Shown in pieces: positions 7,924 to 16,171 of a DNA stretch of 64,000 nucleotides. The stretch covers positions 1 through 64,000 of the forward strand of contig JAHDGU010000001.1 of the NCBI GenBank assembly GCA_020627535.1, given 5' to 3'. Position 1 is the stretch's first letter; every line of letters starts with the position of its first letter. The notes beneath the pieces were generated by a model. That model saw only the letters and a list, made by a program, of their open reading frames with translations, did not search any database and was not told the DNA's origin. The position numbers were made by a program, and so were the translations under genes. The DNA comes from Saprospiraceae bacterium. GTDB lineage: Bacteria; Bacteroidota; Bacteroidia; Chitinophagales; Saprospiraceae.

Positions 7924-8298
7924 ATGCTCAGTATATCAAGATTTTCATTTTTGATCCTAAGCCTCATCATGTTGACGATGTCTTGTGCCCAGGATCGTGC
8001 TCCACAAGACTACTACCTCAGGATCAATGATCAGTCCACTCGTGCTGATTTTGAGAAATCAGCCAAGGAGCTCATGCGACTTTATCAGGTCTCTCTTGAC
8101 TATAGCGCTACCCAGTTTGACAGTGATGGACTCATACAGTATCTAGACGTCTATATCGCAGGTCCAGATGGAGAAGGTGGTAAGGCACAAGGGGATCGAG
8201 AAGGTCTTGGTCTGCATGATTTTGGCTGGAAGATCGAGCGAGATGCTGAGGGTGATGTGATTATGACCAACCTGTTTTTGTTAGAAAATGGCGAGTAA
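7924..8298 (+). CDS. Small putative lipoprotein, unknown function
   Basis: A 124-aa protein. A hydrophobic N-terminus (FSFLILSLIMLTMSC) ends in a lipobox-like LTMSC, predicting export and lipidation at about Cys21. The mature part is acidic and includes SAKELMRLYQVSLDYSATQF and an ending LENGE, with no motif I can name. Its 3' end overlaps the Smr-domain gene by 11 bases, so the two are probably translated together. The upstream promoter layout suggests a leaderless start. Confidence 0.65.
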   Translation: MLSISRFSFLILSLIMLTMSCAQDRAPQDYYLRINDQSTRADFEKSAKELMRLYQVSLDYSATQFDSDGLIQYLDVYIAGPDGEGGKAQGDREGLGLHDFGWKIERDAEGDVIMTNLFLLENGE

Positions 8299-8803
8299 GA
8301 CTTGGTTTGAGGAGCTCTGGATCGGTGATTTGATCCGCAGAGAGTCTGATGGGGCAGTAGGTAAATTTGAGGGACTCACTGACGATGATCTGGTGAGATT
8401 CAAGTATGAGGGACAGATCCATTTGGAGGCTTTGAGCGCTTTCGCGCAAATGCTTCACAATGAAAAGCCAAGTCAGCCCAAAGGCACTAAGTCAGGGAAG
8501 GTCAAAAAATTTGTGAGACGGGAGAGAGAGGCAGTAGAGCCTAAGATTGATCTACACTTGACTCCCGAAGATGAGAGGCAGCTCGACAATTGGCCAGGCT
8601 CAGAATTGCACTATCAGATCACCAAGTGCGAAAAGTTTATCGCTAAGGCATTGAAAGCCAAGCTCCGCGATATAGAAATTATTCATGGCAAGGGCGATGG
8701 AATACTACGTGCTGAAGTGCTAGAACTGCTAGGAAGCCATCCTGAAGTGATCAGCTGGCGTATCCTACATGCCGGTGCTACGAGTGCTCGTCTTGATGTG
8801 TAA
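8288..8803 (+). CDS. Smr-domain protein (Bacteroidota type)
   Basis: The C-terminal half (about 93-171) is an Smr domain as found at the C-terminus of MutS2. It begins with IDLHLTPED and contains the IHGKGDGILR motif (family HGKGxGxLR), associated with nuclease or nucleic-acid binding activity. The N-terminal half (GDLIRRESDGAVGKFEGL) looks like a small beta domain, followed by a lysine-rich linker. It is a free-standing Smr protein rather than a truncated MutS2, because a complete N-terminal domain and its own start are present. The start ATG 8288 lies inside the end of the lipoprotein gene. Confidence 0.85.
   Translation: MASKTWFEELWIGDLIRRESDGAVGKFEGLTDDDLVRFKYEGQIHLEALSAFAQMLHNEKPSQPKGTKSGKVKKFVRREREAVEPKIDLHLTPEDERQLDNWPGSELHYQITKCEKFIAKALKAKLRDIEIIHGKGDGILRAEVLELLGSHPEVISWRILHAGATSARLDV
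8436..8450 (-). repeat. Dispersed GNRA-hairpin motif, GCGC stem
   Basis: On the minus strand it reads TTTGCGCGAAAGCGC. It lies inside the Smr gene, where the plus strand is read as SAFAQ. Confidence 0.7.
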
Positions 8804-8856
8804 CAAGATCGTAGTTAAGAGAGGGAGAGTACTAGTATATCTGCCAACAGATCTAG

Positions 8857-9290
8857 AATCTTCAATCAGTGTTCCTTGTTCTTCCGTCAAGCTCAGAGAA
8901 GACTGGTCATCGAGTTTGAACGCTGAACAAGGATTGACGAATGTCTATTTACGAAGTCATGCTCCGTCTGCCCACGGAATTGAACGATCTGAAATCTCCA
9001 ATCGGCGTTCCTTGTTCTGAAATCAGAGACAGAGAAGAATCGGCATTGAATATCGAACAAGGATTAACGAGTGATGATATACGATGGAATGCTGGGTCTG
9101 CCCACAATTGAAAGATCTAAAATCTCCAATCGGCGCTCTTTGTTCTGAAATCATAGACAGAGCAGAAAGGGCAATGAATATCGAACAAGGATTAACGAGT
9201 GATGATTTGCGAAGTGATGCTCTGTCTGCACAAGGAACAGGGCGATCGAAAATCTGCAATCGGGGTTCCTTGTTCTGAAATCATCTTCAC
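8857..9290. repeat. Tandem palindromic repeats bounded by GAACAAGGA / TCCTTGTTC
   Basis: Three units of about 130 bp begin at 8925, 9055 and 9183 with GAACAAGGATTNACGA. Each unit ends in a block like AATCTCCAATCGGCGTTCC followed by TTGTTCTGAAATCA. A leading half unit (8857-8881) carries only the TCCTTGTTC side. The nine-base ends are perfect inverse copies, so neighbouring units can fold into long cruciforms or hairpins. Short open frames across this array are repeat translations, not genes. It resembles a dispersed intergenic palindromic element, but copies elsewhere in the genome cannot be seen from here. Confidence 0.85.
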
Positions 9291-9321
9291 TCAACAATTG
9301 CTTCAAGGCTTCCTCAAATCT

Positions 9322-9350
9322 GGCAGTCGAGCTAGGGAGGCTCGACTGCC
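9322..9350. other. Perfect 11-bp stem hairpin
   Basis: GGCAGTCGAGC pairs perfectly with GCTCGACTGCC across a 7-base loop. It is GC-rich and stable but lacks a following T-run on either strand, so it is not a standard intrinsic terminator. Confidence 0.7.
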
Positions 9351-9561
9351 GTGCAGTAGGATTAGGTGATTATTTAGTAGGGAGAAACTGCAATGCGATA
9401 TGGTCTCTTGGTACTCAATGCACGAGTAAACATGTGAACTCTATCTCTAAATTTTGTCTCGATTTAGTAGACTGCCTCCTTTGAGTACATGAGCTCCATT
9501 TGCTGTCGGTTCTCATTGACTAAGGTACTAGAGGTGGACGCTGAAAATTTCTATCAATTGT

Positions 9562-9610
9562 TGAACGGTAGCAAATGAGCACTGAACGGCGTAGATCATT
9601 TTTTGAACGG
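9562..9610 (+). promoter_or_regulatory. Three TGAACGG boxes at exact 21-bp spacing
   Basis: TGAACGG occurs at 9562-9568, 9583-9589 and 9604-9610. The spacing is two helical turns, which puts all copies on the same DNA face. This is the pattern of a cooperative protein-binding site. Confidence 0.55.
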
Positions 9611-9781
9611 TTATTGTCCTTGTGCGGAGAATCACAATATTCGGGATATCATTGAGTCACATGAGCTGAGTTAAGCTTTCATAGGTGCCTTGAAAGGCAG
9701 TGCCAGCTCATCGCTTGCACAAGCATCTCTCTCGGTCTGCGTCCAGACCTCCAAGGGTAGAGTCTCTCTTGCTACGCGCAT

Positions 9782-9789
9782 TAACTTTG
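9782..9789 (+). promoter_or_regulatory. -7 element TAACTTTG, leaderless layout
   Basis: TAACTTTG ends four bases before the ATG at 9794, the same geometry as for recR. Confidence 0.6.
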
Positions 9790-9793
9790 TGAT

Positions 9794-11197
9794 ATGATCA
9801 TCGAACAGATATACACAGGTTGCCTGGCGCAGGGTGCTTACTACATAGAGAGCAAAGGAGAAGTTGCCATCATTGATCCACTCAGGGAGACTTCGCCATA
9901 CATTTCACGTGCTGAGAGAGCAGGAGCTGAGATCAAGTACATCTTTGAGACACACTTTCATGCAGATTTCGTCAGTGGGCATGTGGATCTCTCCAGGAAG
10001 ACCGGTGCTCCCATCATATACGGACCCAATGCAACTCCAGAGTACGACGCGATCAGTGCTTCTGATGGTCAAGAGTTCAGCATCGGCGAGCTCACCATCA
10101 AGGTCCTTCATACACCTGGGCATACCATGGAGTCGAGCTGCTATCTTCTGAGCGATAAGTCAGGGGAGATGCATGCAATCTTTACGGGTGACACACTATT
10201 TCTCGGTGATGTCGGTCGTCCTGATCTTGCTCAGAAGAGCGCGGATATGACCAAGGAAGAACTTGCAAGTCTGCTTTATGACAGCTTGCACACCAAGATA
10301 TTGCCGCTGCCAGATCATATCACCGTCTATCCAGCACATGGGGCTGGTTCTGCTTGTGGTAAGAACATGATGAGTATCACCCAGGACAGTCTTGGGAATC
10401 AAAAAAAGCTCAACTACGCTCTTGATGTCAATCTGAGCAAAGAAGAATTTATCGCACAGCTACTAGATGGTCTGTCAGCGCCACCGGCATATTTTCCGCT
10501 CAATGTCAAGCTCAATAGGACTGGTTACCAGGCGATCGATGAGGTCATGAGCCAAGGTACCATCGCACTGAGTCCGAAGGATTTTTTGGCGAAAGCCAGA
10601 TCACACGAGGCGCTAGTACTCGATGTAAGGACCAAGGACGAGTTTGCCGAGGCGCACATCCCTGGATCTATATTCATCGGCTTGGATGGCAGCTTTGCCC
10701 CTTGGGTTGGAGAGCTGATCGTAGACGTCCGCCAAAAACTCTTGCTTGTCGTTCCTGAAGGTCGAGCGGAGGAAGCAGTCAAGCGCTTGGCTCGCGTGGG
10801 ATTTGACCATACGCTAGGCTATCTTCAAGGAGGTATCTCCGCGTGGCGAGAAGCGGGTATGGAGCTGGATCAGGTGGAGCGGACCACGGCAGATGAGCTC
10901 AAAAGTCTCCTTGAGACAGACGCGGTTGTCGATTGCCGAAAACCTGGCGAGTATGCTGCAGGACATTTGGCGGAAACGCCCAACCTCCCTCTCGGACAGA
11001 TCGGTGAAAACTGGAAAGATTATCCGCTAGATCAACCAATACACGTACACTGCAGATCGGGCTATCGGTCCATGGTGGCAGTCTCTATATTGAAGTCTCG
11101 AGGACTACACCATGTCAAAGATGTGGCAGGCGGATATATCGCCCTAGAAAAAGCCGGTATACCCATGGTCGTAGAGGCGTCCACTTGCGCTAGTTGA
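9794..11197 (+). CDS. Metallo-beta-lactamase fold hydrolase with two rhodanese domains
   Basis: Residues 1 to about 240 are a persulfide-dioxygenase-like MBL domain. THFHADFVSGH carries the metal ligands H54, H56, D58 and H63, followed by HTPGHTMES and FTGDTLFLGDVGRPD. Two rhodanese modules follow (about 265-360 and 370-460). The first has DVRTKDEF but no catalytic cysteine where one is expected (LLLVVPEG). The second has HCRSGYRS with the active-site Cys. This MBL-rhodanese-rhodanese order matches proteins thought to oxidise or transfer sulfane sulfur in sulfide detoxification. The length of 467 aa is typical. It converges with the porin gene and overlaps it by 8 bases at the stop. Confidence 0.88.
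   Translation: MIIEQIYTGCLAQGAYYIESKGEVAIIDPLRETSPYISRAERAGAEIKYIFETHFHADFVSGHVDLSRKTGAPIIYGPNATPEYDAISASDGQEFSIGELTIKVLHTPGHTMESSCYLLSDKSGEMHAIFTGDTLFLGDVGRPDLAQKSADMTKEELASLLYDSLHTKILPLPDHITVYPAHGAGSACGKNMMSITQDSLGNQKKLNYALDVNLSKEEFIAQLLDGLSAPPAYFPLNVKLNRTGYQAIDEVMSQGTIALSPKDFLAKARSHEALVLDVRTKDEFAEAHIPGSIFIGLDGSFAPWVGELIVDVRQKLLLVVPEGRAEEAVKRLARVGFDHTLGYLQGGISAWREAGMELDQVERTTADELKSLLETDAVVDCRKPGEYAAGHLAETPNLPLGQIGENWKDYPLDQPIHVHCRSGYRSMVAVSILKSRGLHHVKDVAGGYIALEKAGIPMVVEASTCAS
10584..10597 (+). repeat. Dispersed GNRA-hairpin motif, TTTTGGCGAAAGCC
   Basis: Exact copy, inside the MBL-rhodanese gene, read as LAKA. Confidence 0.8.
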
Positions 11198-13088
11198 GCA
11201 GGCGCCAGCGAAAGCCAAAGCGAATGAGACTCTCATGCATGGGATAGCCCGCAACGGTGTAGTAAATCTTGTTGGAGAAGATACTGCTGGCATTTTCCAT
11301 CTGTACAAAGGCCCGAAAGCGATCGATCTTCATCTGGAAGAAGAAGTCAACTGGAATGTAGTCTCTAGAGAACTCTGTATCCTGATAGTAAAAGGCCATG
11401 ATTCCCGGTTGCCAACCAGGAAGGAGATAGCGGTCCGTGTATCTGGCCTCGAGTCCGATTTGGACCTCGAGCTCATCTCTGAACCAGTTGCCTTCATAGT
11501 AGACGGCAGTCCTCACAAACTGTCCGGGCATGCCTGAGAGCGGACGATCATAGTTCTGGACAAATGCACTTCCGGACCAGTGGATACTGCGCCACGAGAG
11601 TGCCCAGTCCAGTTCGATGCGCTGAAGCAATATGGCCGACTCTGCCGTCTGTGCTACGAACTCATCATCAAAGTAGCTGTGATTGTCGATACGGTACAGA
11701 TGCAGACCGATGGCCAACTTATCATCCCAAAGACTCAACTTCCCATAGAGCTGGTCCTCTTGCGTATTTGGGAGGGTCTGATCATAGATCAACTGACCTG
11801 TGAGGATCCGTGATCGGTAGATCCACCCAGGATCATAGTTGATGGATTTGAGCCCGGCGATCAAGTCAAATTTATCCAACAAGCGACCTCTCAGAGATGC
11901 AGCGACGCGATATCGCCCTAGATTATCGCCTAAAATTAATTCTGCTTCGCTATCTAGCTCGAGACCATGTCCGATCTGCGTATTGAGTGCACCGATGAGA
12001 CGAATTGGAGTACTGGTCCTTTCCATAATCTCTTGGTCCTCAAGACGTAAGATGCTCCGGAGCCCAAGTTTGAGATTGCCTCGCCATGATCCTCGTCCTA
12101 TGCGCGTCTGTAGGCCAAGTTCATTGTGCCATCTTCGCACACGAAAACTATTGCGCAATCCACGTTCATCGACGGCCAAGCTGCCGTAGAAGTCATCGTC
12201 TCCACTAATATCCTCATCACTGAATCGTAGACTCCGATTGTCGTACTGAAGTTCGTAGTGGAGCTTCAAGTACTGCTGGTCATCCCCAAATAGGAGGTAG
12301 TCTGTATACCACAGTAGCTGACGATCCTGTATGATGATCCCTGCGCGATCGAGAAAGACAGGAATATTGGCTCGCACGTCAAAGTTGTCTACATCAAAAA
12401 GTGTGTCTGTCGTGATGCCACCGTTGCTCTCCTCATTTAGGCCATTGGAGCTGTAGATGAGGGCGCTATTCCATCTTTCGTCTGGGCTGTGATACCAAAG
12501 CCCTAGATTGATGGAGCCATGCCGATTGCGCTGATTGTCATAGAATCCCGTATGATTTATACGACGATACTCGAGCGACATATTGAGATTGGGAACAAGA
12601 TCTCGTGAGAACTTGGCGTCAAATCTCGTATTGGTTTGATTCCCAGACTGTGCGAAGAAGAAATCCGAATATGCTTGATTTAGTCGATAAAACTGAAGGT
12701 CTCTGGGGCCTCTGATCCATGACTCTAGACCTGTGACACCGGTCCTGAGTCCGAGCTCTTGTACACCGCTATATGCCATCGGCATCAAGGGTGATCCGAG
12801 ATTACCGAGGTGTGCCATATCATGTCGACCTGCTCGAGCGAGTTCGATCTGTCTCATCTGTGTGTAGAGATCTAGCTTAGGGAGGTCTAGGCTGTCGCCA
12901 AAATCCAAATGAGCAAAACGCCAAGCGATGAGACTATCTGGAAACTCATACTCCGAGCTATCAGGTACGCTGAGCGACTCGGTCGGTGATCCTGTGCCAG
13001 CGGGATTGGCTGGAATCTGAGCCCATAGGCATGTGCTCAGGGCTGTCAGGAAGACGATGATGATATAGCGATGGTAAATTTTCTGCAA
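11190..13088 (-). CDS. Putative outer-membrane porin (Bacteroidota type)
   Basis: A secreted beta-rich protein resembling the Bacteroidota putative-porin family. After the signal peptide (IIIVFLTALSTCLWAQ) and an acidic segment come many alternating strands rich in Tyr, Trp, Arg and Asp. It ends in aromatic strands such as ESLIRFGFRWRLLN, a typical terminal outer-membrane strand. The frame is open to GTG 13124, but a -7 promoter element (TAGCTTTG) overlaps that codon. Transcription would therefore begin downstream of it and TTG 13088 becomes the likely start, placing the signal peptide at the very N-terminus (MQKIYHRY). From there the protein is 632 aa. The transported solute is unknown. It converges with the MBL gene. 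Confidence 0.75.
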   Translation of the reverse strand: MQKIYHRYIIIVFLTALSTCLWAQIPANPAGTGSPTESLSVPDSSEYEFPDSLIAWRFAHLDFGDSLDLPKLDLYTQMRQIELARAGRHDMAHLGNLGSPLMPMAYSGVQELGLRTGVTGLESWIRGPRDLQFYRLNQAYSDFFFAQSGNQTNTRFDAKFSRDLVPNLNMSLEYRRINHTGFYDNQRNRHGSINLGLWYHSPDERWNSALIYSSNGLNEESNGGITTDTLFDVDNFDVRANIPVFLDRAGIIIQDRQLLWYTDYLLFGDDQQYLKLHYELQYDNRSLRFSDEDISGDDDFYGSLAVDERGLRNSFRVRRWHNELGLQTRIGRGSWRGNLKLGLRSILRLEDQEIMERTSTPIRLIGALNTQIGHGLELDSEAELILGDNLGRYRVAASLRGRLLDKFDLIAGLKSINYDPGWIYRSRILTGQLIYDQTLPNTQEDQLYGKLSLWDDKLAIGLHLYRIDNHSYFDDEFVAQTAESAILLQRIELDWALSWRSIHWSGSAFVQNYDRPLSGMPGQFVRTAVYYEGNWFRDELEVQIGLEARYTDRYLLPGWQPGIMAFYYQDTEFSRDYIPVDFFFQMKIDRFRAFVQMENASSIFSNKIYYTVAGYPMHESLIRFGFRWRLLN

Positions 13089-13123
13089 GCTATCTGTGTC
13101 AAGGACTAGACTTGGACTACCCA

Positions 13124-13131
13124 CAAAGCTA
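13124..13131 (-). promoter_or_regulatory. -7 element TAGCTTTG before the porin gene
   Basis: On the minus strand TAGCTTTG overlaps the outermost possible GTG start of the porin and so argues for the internal TTG start about 40 bases downstream. Confidence 0.5.
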
Positions 13132-13192
13132 TAACGTGCAGCACCTACATCACTAGTGCACGTAGCTCAAAAACTTCGCGATCAACTATGGC

Positions 13193-14581
13193 TCAGTCCA
13201 TTGATGAGATCACAATCGGAACAAAGCTCTGACCCGATTCATATCTGATTTGGGCCCAATACAGACCATTAGGAAGTTCCATATCACGCAAGTCGATCAT
13301 GCTACCGGTCTGATCTTCTGAGTAGATAAGTTTTCCTTGGAGATTCATGAGCTGCATCTTTTGAATGCTTGTAGAGAATTGTATGAGTCCATCAGAAGGG
13401 TTGGTGTATACAAGTTTTTCTCGGTTGGCTTGTTCTTCTGTGTTAGTATTTTGGCCGCTCCAGGCCTCTATCACAAAGAGTCCTTCTTGCATATCAGACA
13501 CTAGGATATTACCAGAGGGCAAAAAAGGATAGACACCCCAAGCACCTTCATAGCTAGGTCTTGGAGCTATTTGCGAAGTGGGATACTCCATCACGCGCTC
13601 TGGTCTGCTAGGATCAGCTAGGTCATAGACTTGAAGACCGTCATAGTAGTAGCTCACGTAGAGCAGGTCCTCGTGTACTACTTGATTGTGCGGGATGCTA
13701 TTGGGATCATCTGATCCGGCACCAAATGTGTGTACGACTCTGATATCTTCTGGATCACTCGCATCCAGCACCTTGAGCTCACGTCCCCAGTCTTCGTCGG
13801 CAAAGTAGTAGTAGCTGAGATCATCCAGCGGCCATCCGCTGTGGTTGTAGCCAGACTGGGGATAGTCACTCGGAGAGAGACTACTCAGTACCCGAGGATT
13901 GTCTATATCACTGAAGTCTGCTAGGATCATGCCTGTCGGTCCGAGATTGAGAAATGCTGTGTCATTGCGCACCCATCCATCATGAACCTGCCCAAACGAA
14001 CGCCCTTCGATCTGACTATAAGATCTGAGAAGGATAGGATCAAGAGGCTCGCTGATATCATATATCCTCATAGGCTCAAAGGTGGGCAATCCATCCCCGC
14101 CACGTGCGATGCAGGCGTATAGTCTGGCAGCAGCGGTGTCAATGAAGATATTGTGTGCCCGAGATATTGCTTGATCCGAGTCATAGACGACCATGGCGGT
14201 GTCTGGCAACATGTTGAGATCTATGATCTGCAGTCGGTTTCCAGCGACCTCATCAGAGATCGTGTATAGATAGCCTCGATAGTCGTGATGGTCGCGATGT
14301 ATGATGCCAGCACCTTGTCGACTACCAGGAATCCGAAATGCTTCAAACAGCTCTGCCGGCTCAGTCACATCGATAATGTGTATGCCAAAAGTGCTCCCGA
14401 TGATAGCATACTCATGACCACCAGCGGCATAGCCCCAGATCTCATTGTATGTATTGTTGAAAGTGGACGAACCAATCAAACTAGGATCTGACCACTGACC
14501 GAGTAGCTCGCCTTGTACGACTTGTGCATGGCAATATGCACCTAAGCTAAGAGAGAGGAATGTCACAATGATGTACTTCAT
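13193..14581 (-). CDS. Secreted choice-of-anchor B / LVIVD-repeat protein with type IX sorting domain
   Basis: The signal peptide MKYIIVTFLSLSLGAYCHA is followed by an LVIVD-like beta-propeller of about 350 residues. Repeated blade signatures include IIDVTEPAELFEAFRIPGS, IYDISEPLDPILLRSYSQ, LADFSDIDNPRVLSSLSPS, VLDASDPEDIRVVHTFGAG and VYDLADPSRPERVMEYPT. The C-terminal 75 residues are a type A T9SS sorting domain (TNPSDGLIQFS, LMNLQGKLIYSE, LPNGLYWAQIRY). The protein is therefore exported, moved across the outer membrane by T9SS and attached to or released from the surface. Function is unknown; propellers of this kind usually mediate binding. It is divergent from the sigma-factor gene of the xylan locus. 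Confidence 0.85.
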   Translation of the reverse strand: MKYIIVTFLSLSLGAYCHAQVVQGELLGQWSDPSLIGSSTFNNTYNEIWGYAAGGHEYAIIGSTFGIHIIDVTEPAELFEAFRIPGSRQGAGIIHRDHHDYRGYLYTISDEVAGNRLQIIDLNMLPDTAMVVYDSDQAISRAHNIFIDTAAARLYACIARGGDGLPTFEPMRIYDISEPLDPILLRSYSQIEGRSFGQVHDGWVRNDTAFLNLGPTGMILADFSDIDNPRVLSSLSPSDYPQSGYNHSGWPLDDLSYYYFADEDWGRELKVLDASDPEDIRVVHTFGAGSDDPNSIPHNQVVHEDLLYVSYYYDGLQVYDLADPSRPERVMEYPTSQIAPRPSYEGAWGVYPFLPSGNILVSDMQEGLFVIEAWSGQNTNTEEQANREKLVYTNPSDGLIQFSTSIQKMQLMNLQGKLIYSEDQTGSMIDLRDMELPNGLYWAQIRYESGQSFVPIVISSMD

Positions 14582-14651
14582 AACTGTAAATGTAAATCAG
14601 AGTGCCGCAGCACTTGTTTTTTTGTATTATTCTGATCTATTGCCTATCTTG

Positions 14652-15173
14652 ATGGCAGAACTTATGAAGCCAAACCATCTCAACCCCGGATCGGATGGGG
14701 TCCAGGAACTATTTGATGATCATCGAATCGCATTGATGCAATATGGTCTCAGCCTGGCTTCGCGTGACAGAGTAGAAGATGGTATTCAAGATCTTTTTCT
14801 TAAGCTCTGCCAGAGTCCGCAGCTCATTTCGAGGATGCAAGATCCTCTCTCATATCTCAAAACTAGTTTGAGAAGATCCTTGCTCAAGACCATCATAGAA
14901 GAGAGAAAGAACACTGGTGATCTCTCTCAACTTCGAGAGATCGGTGTCATATCATTTGAGCGAAAGCTCATCGAAAAACAAAGCACAGAAGATCGTGCAC
15001 AGAAAGTACAATCTGCCCTAGCTCAACTTAGCGCTGGTCAACGGACTATACTCGCAATGAGGTTTTATCGAGGGATGAGCTATGATGACATCGCTGCCAA
15101 GCTTGATATCACAAAGCGCACTGTCTACAATCAGGTGCATAATTCTATGTGCAAACTCCGCGGGTTACTCTAA
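14652..15173 (+). CDS. ECF-type RNA polymerase sigma factor of the polysaccharide locus
   Basis: A 173-aa sigma-70-family factor. Region 2 covers HRIALMQYGLSLASRDRVEDGIQDLFLKLC. Region 4 (about 115-170) has LSAGQRTILAMRFYRGMSYDD, with the helix-turn-helix IAAKLDITKRTVYNQVHNS. The frame extends to 14568, but that would overlap the divergent gene's start and add an unrelated hydrophobic segment, so ATG 14652 is preferred (ATG 14667 also possible). It is followed by an anti-sigma FecR and an STN-bearing SusC. This is the standard arrangement in which an external glycan signal passes through SusC and FecR to release the sigma factor, which then drives the susCD operon. Confidence 0.88.
   Translation: MAELMKPNHLNPGSDGVQELFDDHRIALMQYGLSLASRDRVEDGIQDLFLKLCQSPQLISRMQDPLSYLKTSLRRSLLKTIIEERKNTGDLSQLREIGVISFERKLIEKQSTEDRAQKVQSALAQLSAGQRTILAMRFYRGMSYDDIAAKLDITKRTVYNQVHNSMCKLRGLL
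14955..14969 (+). repeat. Dispersed GNRA-hairpin motif, GAGC stem
   Basis: TTTGAGCGAAAGCTC, a stem with compensated A-T substitution (GAGC/GCTC) inside the sigma-factor gene, read as FERKL. Confidence 0.6.
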
Positions 15174-15229
15174 TTTTTTTTGAAAATAATCTGGTAAATC
15201 AAGAGGCACTTCTACTCTGGTATGAGTAG

Positions 15230-16171
15230 ATGGACAACTACCAACACCGGGAGGCTTATACTGATGCTGCTGATTTTGCTACAGACGAGAGTTTCCAATT
15301 GTATGTCTTGGGTTCTGACACACATGCTACCAAATACTGGAATACCTATTGTCGGAAGCACCCAGCCAAGCTCAAGGAAATAGTTGTGGCTAAGGAACTG
15401 ATCTCTATGCTTCAAGTCTCTGAGATCCAGCCAGCTCGTACCACCAGTTCTAGGCGGCTATGGCCAGTGATCCTCGCGATGATTATCCTCGTTGTGCTAG
15501 CGGGTTTCATATGGCTTTCGCCAAAAAACAAATCAATTCCTGAACTAGCATTTTATCAGGCTGCCGAGACGCTGGAGATTGATATCGAAGATGATAGTAG
15601 AGTTATTCTGAGGGAAGGGGCTAGACTCACCAGGACTCTGGAGATGTCTACCGATCAACCAAGGCAATATTGGCTTGAGGGTGAAGCATATTTTGACATA
15701 GCGACGAGTACTGGAGCAGATGGTAAATGCTTGGTTACGTTGCCAGTGGGAAGTATCGAGGTCACTGGAACAAGATTCTTGGTGAAGTCTGATGCGAATC
15801 AGTCGCAAATTCTCCTAGAAGAAGGACAAGTCATCTATCGCTACAGTGATGATCAATACATATTGAAGCAAGGTCAGTTATTGTCATTTGATGGAAATAG
15901 GCTGCGCATCGACAACGATCAAGACGTCGACCAATACAAGTCATGGTCCTTGGATCGCTTGAGTCTTGATCAGCTGCCTATCAGTGAGCTGGTCGATATG
16001 CTTCGGTCTAGTTATGGTCTGGAGATCCTGGTCCAAAATGAAATATTACTCCAACGGAAAATCACAGCTTCTGTCCGAAAAAATGATCCGCTCCTTCTGC
16101 TCAAAGCGATCGATGAGCTCTATGACGATATAAAAATTATCTATGACAATGATCAAATCACCATCCTATGA
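15230..16171 (+). CDS. FecR-family anti-sigma factor
   Basis: A 313-aa single-pass inner-membrane regulator. The N-terminal cytoplasmic part (about 1-75) should bind the sigma factor. One transmembrane helix (about 77-96, VILAMIILVVLAGFIW) follows, then the periplasmic FecR domain (GARLTRTLEMSTDQPRQYWL, EGEAYFDIA, SIEVTGTRFLVK). A C-terminal DUF4974 domain (about 240-313) includes LPISELVDMLRSSYGLEI. It contacts the STN domain of the cognate SusC. It overlaps susC by four bases (ATGA), so translation is coupled. It lies 56 bases after the sigma gene, with a T-rich run immediately after the sigma stop. Confidence 0.92.
   Translation: MDNYQHREAYTDAADFATDESFQLYVLGSDTHATKYWNTYCRKHPAKLKEIVVAKELISMLQVSEIQPARTTSSRRLWPVILAMIILVVLAGFIWLSPKNKSIPELAFYQAAETLEIDIEDDSRVILREGARLTRTLEMSTDQPRQYWLEGEAYFDIATSTGADGKCLVTLPVGSIEVTGTRFLVKSDANQSQILLEEGQVIYRYSDDQYILKQGQLLSFDGNRLRIDNDQDVDQYKSWSLDRLSLDQLPISELVDMLRSSYGLEILVQNEILLQRKITASVRKNDPLLLLKAIDELYDDIKIIYDNDQITIL
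15513..15526 (-). repeat. Dispersed GNRA-hairpin motif, TTTTGGCGAAAGCC
   Basis: Exact copy on the minus strand, inside the FecR gene at the end of its membrane helix, where the plus strand is read as LSPK. Confidence 0.8.

Larger units (their letters stand above)
9291..9781. other. Gene-free stretch with structural signals
   Basis: No convincing open reading frame on either strand. It contains the perfect hairpin at 9322-9350, an 8-bp inverted pair GTACTCAA (9411-9418) and TTGAGTAC (9481-9488), two copies of TTTAGTAG, and three phased TGAACGG boxes (9562-9610). It may be a decayed mobile-element or gene remnant, or a regulatory region for the downstream metallo-hydrolase gene. I recognise no transposase fragments. 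Confidence 0.5.

Noticed and set aside
8769-9278. Short open frames with the recurring peptide EQGLTxxxLRS
   Set aside because: The peptide repeats are translations of the ~130-bp DNA repeat in the non-coding array. There is no start-site signal or domain.
8857-9290. Possible CRISPR array
   Set aside because: Units are ~130 bp with diverged interiors and inverted ends. There are no 25-40-bp direct repeats with unique spacers and no cas genes.
11202-11215. GCGAAAGCC at the 3' end of the porin gene as another GNRA-hairpin copy
   Set aside because: The flanking bases do not form the stem and the T-run is missing.
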